From assembly GCF_033720595.1 (NCBI RefSeq), contig NZ_JAWWCF010000040.1:1-18674 (forward strand): a stretch of DNA of 18,674 nucleotides, written 5' to 3'. The notes below the pieces were generated by a model that was not told where the DNA came from, did no database searches, and saw nothing but the letters and a program-made list of their open reading frames with translations. Shown here piece by piece: positions 14,652-18,674 of the stretch. This stretch comes from Lishizhenia sp033720595. Lineage in GTDB: Bacteria; Bacteroidota; Bacteroidia; Flavobacteriales_D; Crocinitomicaceae. The translations under genes were made by a program, and so were the position numbers. How positions within the stretch are numbered: the first letter of the stretch is position 1; every line of letters begins with the position of its first letter.

Positions 14652-15086
14652 ATGAAAGTTAAGGTAATCAACACATCAGAATTTTCTTTACCTCAATACG
14701 AAACCTCAGCATCTGCTGGAGTAGACGTACGAGCGAATATAGAGGAAAGCGTAACACTTCAACCTTTAGAAAGAGCATTAATCAAAACAGGTTTGTTCTT
14801 GGAAATTCCTGAAGGGTACGAAGCTCAAGTTCGTCCGCGTAGTGGATTGGCATTAAAGAAAGGAATTACCGTTTTAAACTCTCCTGGTACGATAGATGCA
14901 GACTACCGTGGAGAAGTTGGTGTGATACTTATTAACTTATCTAACGAAGCATTTACCATAGAAAAAGGTGAACGAATAGCGCAAATTGTTTTTGCAAAGT
15001 TCGAACAAGCCGAATGGGAGGTGACTGAAAATTTATCTGAAACGAAAAGAGGTGCTGGCGGATTTGGCAGCACTGGCGTAAAATAA
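14652..15086 (+). CDS. dut: dUTP diphosphatase
   Basis: Homotrimeric cytosolic dUTPase (dUTP to dUMP plus diphosphate), which keeps uracil out of DNA and feeds dTMP synthesis. The start is ATG 14652 (MKVKVINTSEF), giving the usual 144 aa; the frame is open back to 14580, but those residues are not family-like and cover the promoter. All five motifs are present: I, SAGVDVRA (21-28); II, RPRSGLALKKG (61-71); III, GTIDADYRGEVGV (79-91) with catalytic D82 and base-stacking Y85; IV, GERIAQIVF (106-114); V, RGAGGFGSTG (133-142), the glycine-rich arm that closes over the neighbouring active site. It is the first gene after a terminator and its 5-bp gap to the nucleotidyltransferase makes it the operon leader. 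Confidence 0.97.
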   Translation: MKVKVINTSEFSLPQYETSASAGVDVRANIEESVTLQPLERALIKTGLFLEIPEGYEAQVRPRSGLALKKGITVLNSPGTIDADYRGEVGVILINLSNEAFTIEKGERIAQIVFAKFEQAEWEVTENLSETKRGAGGFGSTGVK

Positions 15087-15091
15087 TTGCT

Positions 15092-16102
15092 ATGAAAATT
15101 ATCGTACCTATGGCGGGAAGAGGATCTCGTCTTAGACCACACACATTAACTGTACCTAAACCATTAGTTCCTGTTGCAGGAAAACCAATTGTTCACCGTT
15201 TGGTAGAAGATATCGCAGCGATGTCTCCAGAAAAAGTAACTGAAATTGCATTCGTAATCGGAGATTTTGGAGCAGCGGTAGAAGAAGAATTATTGGCAGT
15301 GGCCGAAAGTTTAGGAGCAAAGGGATCTATCCACCATCAGGAAGAACCTTTGGGAACTGCACATGCAGTGATGTGTGCTAAAGAAAAATTAGACGGGCCT
15401 GTTACCGTGGCCTTTGCAGATACATTGTTTAAAGCAGATTTTGAATTGAACAAAGATGCTGATGCCATTTTCTGGGTGAAGCAAATTGATAATCCATCTG
15501 CGTTTGGTGTGATTAAAATGAATGAAGCCGGTGAAATCATTGACTTTGTTGAGAAACCTCAGACCTTTGTATCGGATTTAGCGATGATAGGTATTTACTA
15601 CTTTAAAGAAGGTAAAGACTTAAGAACTGAATTAGAATACTTAATCGACAACGACGTTATTAAAGGTGGTGAATACCAGTTGCCGGATGCTTTAAAACGT
15701 ATGACAGAGAAAGGAAACAAATGTTTCCCTGGAGAAGTTAGCGAATGGATGGATTGTGGTAACAAAAAAGTTACGGTAGAAACCAACCAACGTGTATTGA
15801 TCCACGATGCTGAAAAAGGAGTTGATAACGTTCATGCTTCAGCGGTAATCGAAAACTCAATCATCAATCAACCTTGTTTTATTGGTGAAGGAGCTGTGAT
15901 TAAGAATTCTGTGGTTGGTCCTCACGTGAGTGTTGGTAAAAATACTAGTGTTGAAGACAGTATCATTAAAAACACAAATATTCAGGCGGATACTCGCATC
16001 AATAAAGCTATATTAGAGAACGCCATGATAGGGAATAAAGTTATTTTCGAAGGAAGAGCGAAAGACCTTAGCATTGGTGATTTCTGTGAAATTACTGAAT
16101 GA
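15092..16102 (+). CDS. Sugar-1-phosphate nucleotidyltransferase with beta-helix tail
   Basis: A 336-aa NTP_transferase, joining a sugar-1-phosphate to an NTP to make an NDP-sugar. The N-terminal Rossmann part has MAGRGSRLRPHTLTVPKPL (7-25), with signature GxGxRLxPxT and lysine K23; LGTAHAV (87-93); AFADT (108-112) with metal-binding D110; VEKP (153-156) for sugar contact; and EWMDCG (218-223) with a second metal aspartate D221. From about 248 a left-handed beta-helix of hexapeptide repeats follows (SAVIENSIIN, GAVIKNSVVG, NTSVEDSIIK). This layout fits RmlA-like glucose-1-phosphate thymidylyltransferases or mannose-1-phosphate guanylyltransferases; the exact sugar cannot be read. It probably supplies sugar donors for envelope glycans. 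Its TGA overlaps the next ATG by 4 bp (ATGA). Confidence 0.9.
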   Translation: MKIIVPMAGRGSRLRPHTLTVPKPLVPVAGKPIVHRLVEDIAAMSPEKVTEIAFVIGDFGAAVEEELLAVAESLGAKGSIHHQEEPLGTAHAVMCAKEKLDGPVTVAFADTLFKADFELNKDADAIFWVKQIDNPSAFGVIKMNEAGEIIDFVEKPQTFVSDLAMIGIYYFKEGKDLRTELEYLIDNDVIKGGEYQLPDALKRMTEKGNKCFPGEVSEWMDCGNKKVTVETNQRVLIHDAEKGVDNVHASAVIENSIINQPCFIGEGAVIKNSVVGPHVSVGKNTSVEDSIIKNTNIQADTRINKAILENAMIGNKVIFEGRAKDLSIGDFCEITE

Positions 16103-17820
16103 TAAAATTGAACTACATAGGAATTTGTTTAGCGTTTGTTTTAGTCAGTTTTTGGGGTGTTGCTCAGCCTAAAGATTTGAAAAAGCAAGCGCTAGACGAT
16201 GCCCATAGTTTAAGTACCAAAGCCTATCCAGCCATTGAAGATTTCCACAAAGCCTTGCGCTTACAGTTAGCAGGAAATCTCGAAGAAGCTAAATCCATTT
16301 ATCTTACTTTACTAAAATCAGATCGCGCAAATGACGCGATTTACTATGCCTTGGGTAATTTAGCTCAGGAGCAAAAGAACCCCAACCTTGCTCAAAATTA
16401 CTTTGATACAGCTTATTCCTTAGATCCAGAGAATTTATACTATGCCGAGATTCTGGCATTGACCAATATGGAATTGGGTAAATTTAAGGAAGCACTTCCT
16501 TTATGGGAAAAGGTCGTTAACCATCAACCCAGAGATTACAATTTTCAATATTATTTGGCCCAGTGTAATGTGCAATTGGGGAATTACAAAGCCGCAGTTG
16601 AAGCTTTAAATAACGTAGAAGGATTGGTAGGTGTTAACCCCCAAATCTCTAGATTGAAGATAGAGATGCTGCCTATTATAGGGCAAGAACAACTGTTGGA
16701 AGAAGAAATTACGAAATTAAGACTTGCAGACCCTTACAACCCTGAAACACAAACCTATATCATTAGATATTACATTAAAAACAGTGAGTTAGAAGCGTTT
16801 AAAAAACGCTTAAAGTCAGATTTAACACTTCCATCTCCGCATGTTTCTACCTTTTTATACTTGCTAAAGATCAGACCTGAAATTCAACCCGAATTAAAAA
16901 AAGAGGTCCTCCAAAAAGGGATTCGTACAAAGGTTTTACCTGCGCTTACCATAGCAGAACATTTGCAATACTTGGAAGATCAAGCAGTTTTTAGCAAAGA
17001 CAGTGTGGCAGCAATTGCACAACAATTACAAGAAAATTATGCCGACCACCCTGAAGTGGTAAAAGCACTAAATATTTACTACAAGGAAGCAGGGAAAGCT
17101 AACAACTTATTAGTCCTGGCGCAAGAAAGGTTGAAGGAGAATCCGAACGACTACAAAGCCTGGTTAGATTTGAATTTACTCCAGGCCCGCCTGGGCTTGT
17201 TTAATGCCATGAATACGAGTGTAGATCAGGCTTTGGAAAACTACCCGGTTCTTCCGCAATTTTATTTTTTAAATGCTCAAGTTCTGGCTTTTTACAATGA
17301 AAAAGAAATGGCTACAGAAAGTATTGAACTGGGTGAAAGTTACTTACTTTTTGACGCTGATACGATTAATTTTCTACATGCAGTGAGCAAAGCGCATTTA
17401 GCAATTTTGGCAGGGGATTCGAAAGCCTACAAAGCCTTTATGTCTAAGGCTAAAGCATTGAACATTATGCAGAAAGATTACCAAGTGATGGCCCTCCACT
17501 TCCAACACTTTTACAGGGCTCCCAAACTTGTAGATCTCAATGAAGTAGATTCTAAACTTGAAATTTTATTGTATTTTCAAGCACTAGAAGCTACAGCAAA
17601 CGGTAATTTTACCGAAGCTCAAACTAAACTGAATTCATTTTTAACAACTTATCCACAACATGCCAATGCATGGGATTTACTCGGTGATGTTTATTTCAAA
17701 CTCAACCAAGTAAGTCAAGCTGAAATGGCCTGGAAAAAGGCACAAAAACTCATAACCAATAACCTAAACATAAATAAGAAATTAGAAACAAAAACCTTCT
17801 ATGAACAGAAGTATTACTAA
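16099..17820 (+). CDS. Secreted tetratricopeptide-repeat protein
   Basis: A 573-aa TPR protein with signal peptide MIKLNYIGICLAFVLVSFWGVA (cleaved about 22/23). TPR-like helices are clear at about 44-180 (repeat anchors ALGNLAQEQKNPNLAQNYFDTAYSLDP, then ALTNMELGKFKEALPLWEKV, then AQCNVQLGNYKAAVEAL) and at the end (WDLLGDVYFKLNQVSQAEMAWKKA, about 524-547). The central part is helical with degenerate repeats. TPR arrays are protein-binding scaffolds; here it would act in the periplasm or at the outer membrane. It starts 4 bp inside the nucleotidyltransferase gene and its own end overlaps the DUF4292 lipoprotein by 20 bp. Inference: the TPR protein and the lipoprotein form an envelope complex. 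The partner of neither is visible. Confidence 0.9.
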   Translation: MIKLNYIGICLAFVLVSFWGVAQPKDLKKQALDDAHSLSTKAYPAIEDFHKALRLQLAGNLEEAKSIYLTLLKSDRANDAIYYALGNLAQEQKNPNLAQNYFDTAYSLDPENLYYAEILALTNMELGKFKEALPLWEKVVNHQPRDYNFQYYLAQCNVQLGNYKAAVEALNNVEGLVGVNPQISRLKIEMLPIIGQEQLLEEEITKLRLADPYNPETQTYIIRYYIKNSELEAFKKRLKSDLTLPSPHVSTFLYLLKIRPEIQPELKKEVLQKGIRTKVLPALTIAEHLQYLEDQAVFSKDSVAAIAQQLQENYADHPEVVKALNIYYKEAGKANNLLVLAQERLKENPNDYKAWLDLNLLQARLGLFNAMNTSVDQALENYPVLPQFYFLNAQVLAFYNEKEMATESIELGESYLLFDADTINFLHAVSKAHLAILAGDSKAYKAFMSKAKALNIMQKDYQVMALHFQHFYRAPKLVDLNEVDSKLEILLYFQALEATANGNFTEAQTKLNSFLTTYPQHANAWDLLGDVYFKLNQVSQAEMAWKKAQKLITNNLNINKKLETKTFYEQKYY

Positions 17821-18616
17821 AATACTGACTTTAACCGTTATTAGTGTTGTACTTACCGCTTGTGGTGTGCAACAAGTAAACGATAAACTGGATAAATTGC
17901 CGCGTATGAAAACCAATGATTTGGTTGACGTACTAGATAGTATTTCACTTTTAAAGCCAGAACATTTCTATTCTAAAATTTCAACTGATTTTTCGGATGG
18001 GCATGTTTCGTATAGCTTTAAAACTTCTTTGAGGGTTCGCAGAGACAGTGCAATCAATGCTTTTATCACCTATGCCAATATCCCCATGATAACGGCTATG
18101 ATAACACCTGACACGTTAACGATTGTCAACCGAAGAGAAAAGTGTTACATCCAAGAAAACATGGAGTATTTAAAAAGTATTTTAGGTGTTGAATTTAAGC
18201 AACGTAACTTGGAGGAAATCTTTTTGGGTCAACCTATAGATTGGAACAAGGATGAGAAGTACTTCCAAATTCACGATCCTTACAATTACATCATTTCTAG
18301 TCACAAGAAAAGACAAATCAAAAAAGCCGATAAGAAAGACGATTACGACGAAATCATTCTATTATATTACCTAGATAACAAAGCGCAAAACCTCAACAAA
18401 ATTGTAATTGAAAACCCTATAGATACAACGCATATAGAGGTGAATTACAAAAAGCGCCAAATGGTAGATAGTTTAAATGTTCCGGAGTTGGTTGACGTAT
18501 TGATTACAACACCTAGAGACACCATTAACATAGCAATGGATTACAATAAAACAAAGGTTAATCAACGTAAAAAACTATATTTAGCTATCCCTGATGATTA
18601 TGAAGAATGTCAGTAA
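17801..18616 (+). CDS. DUF4292 lipoprotein
   Basis: A 271-aa lipoprotein. The signal peptide ends in lipobox LTAC with acylated Cys21 (VISVVLTACGVQQ). The mature region shows the DUF4292 layout: an early helix (DLVDVLDSISLLKPEHFYSK), a strand-rich core (VSYSFKTSLRVRRDSAINAF), the mid strand IVNRREKCYIQEN, and a C-terminal half of alternating strands (IEVNYKKRQM, DTINIAMDYNKTKVNQRKK). DUF4292 proteins resemble the LolA/LolB lipoprotein-carrier fold in outline, which suggests handling of lipids or lipoproteins at the outer membrane; this is inferred from fold-like features only. The gene starts 20 bp inside the TPR gene, without its own ribosome site, and its last 17 bp overlap the next start. 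Confidence 0.87.
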   Translation: MNRSITKILTLTVISVVLTACGVQQVNDKLDKLPRMKTNDLVDVLDSISLLKPEHFYSKISTDFSDGHVSYSFKTSLRVRRDSAINAFITYANIPMITAMITPDTLTIVNRREKCYIQENMEYLKSILGVEFKQRNLEEIFLGQPIDWNKDEKYFQIHDPYNYIISSHKKRQIKKADKKDDYDEIILLYYLDNKAQNLNKIVIENPIDTTHIEVNYKKRQMVDSLNVPELVDVLITTPRDTINIAMDYNKTKVNQRKKLYLAIPDDYEECQ

Positions 18617-18674
18617 AATAGCACTCCTTGTCCTCACCCTCTTTATTTTTGGTGCTTATTGGGCGCAAAAAACA
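18600..18674 (+). CDS. Secreted protein, N-terminus only (probable EnvC-like murein hydrolase activator)
   Basis: The open frame from ATG 18600 gives 25 codons, MKNVSKIALLVLTLFIFGAY then WAQKT, and runs off the right edge. It is a clear signal peptide: basic N-region, hydrophobic core, and a likely cut after WA. It overlaps the DUF4292 gene by 17 bp in another frame. In flavobacterial genomes, as I recall, the gene after DUF4292 is an M23/EnvC-type murein hydrolase activator, so I propose that identity from position. The visible part alone proves only that a secreted protein starts here. Confidence 0.6.
   Translation, partial: MKNVSKIALLVLTLFIFGAYWAQKT

Noticed and set aside
1..18674. Mobile elements, CRISPR arrays, toxin-antitoxin or phage-defence genes
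   Set aside because: No spaced direct repeats, transposase motifs, restriction, nuclease or toxin signatures were seen. Gene style and base composition look even throughout.

Overview
This is an AT-rich stretch of chromosome from a member of the Bacteroidota, most likely the Flavobacteriales and possibly near Crocinitomicaceae/Fluviicola. Four things support this: a cargo protein with a C-terminal type IX secretion (T9SS) sorting domain; start codons that almost all lack a Shine-Dalgarno site; promoters of the TTG-N19-TAnnTTTG type; and the gene order flippase, dut, sugar nucleotidyltransferase, TPR protein, DUF4292 lipoprotein, cell-wall hydrolase, which I recall from flavobacterial chromosomes. 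The species assignment is inference.

Layout. Positions 1-2397 (minus strand) hold an operon: a membrane protein I do not recognise, pth (peptidyl-tRNA hydrolase), and the start of a fructosamine-kinase-like gene that runs off the left edge. Positions 2641-4182 (plus) hold a single propionyl-CoA-carboxylase-type carboxyltransferase, closed by a strong terminator. Positions 4331-5590 hold two small lipoproteins, convergent and 5 bp apart, then a 61-aa protein ending in a CxxC motif that has its own textbook promoter and terminator. Positions 5784-8713 (plus) hold a six-repeat Kelch T9SS cargo protein and a MuiA/DUF4139-family envelope protein. Positions 8864-12539 (plus) hold a tight run: a VTC-domain (polyphosphate polymerase-like) protein, a DUF4956 membrane protein, an enoyl-CoA hydratase and a lipid-linked saccharide flippase. 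Positions 12594-14535 hold a secreted unknown protein, a YbjQ-family protein and a 44-aa single-pass membrane protein, joined by 4-bp and 1-bp overlaps and ended by a strong terminator. Positions 14652-18674 (plus) hold dut, a sugar-phosphate nucleotidyltransferase, a TPR protein, a DUF4292 lipoprotein and the signal peptide of the next secreted protein, all abutting or overlapping.

How the genes work together. Most of the window is housekeeping: tRNA recycling, nucleotide-pool cleaning, acyl-CoA metabolism and envelope building. The envelope theme dominates, with a flippase, NDP-sugar synthesis, lipoproteins, a MuiA-type protein, T9SS cargo and a probable cell-wall hydrolase. I see no IS elements, CRISPR arrays, tRNA or rRNA genes, phage genes or defence islands. 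The least explained parts are the 549-aa membrane protein, the Cys-tailed 61-aa protein, the 498-aa/YbjQ/44-aa cassette, and several unexplained hairpins. No stretch longer than 300 bases lacks a gene. The longest gaps, 2398-2640 and 5536-5783, hold promoter candidates and palindromes.
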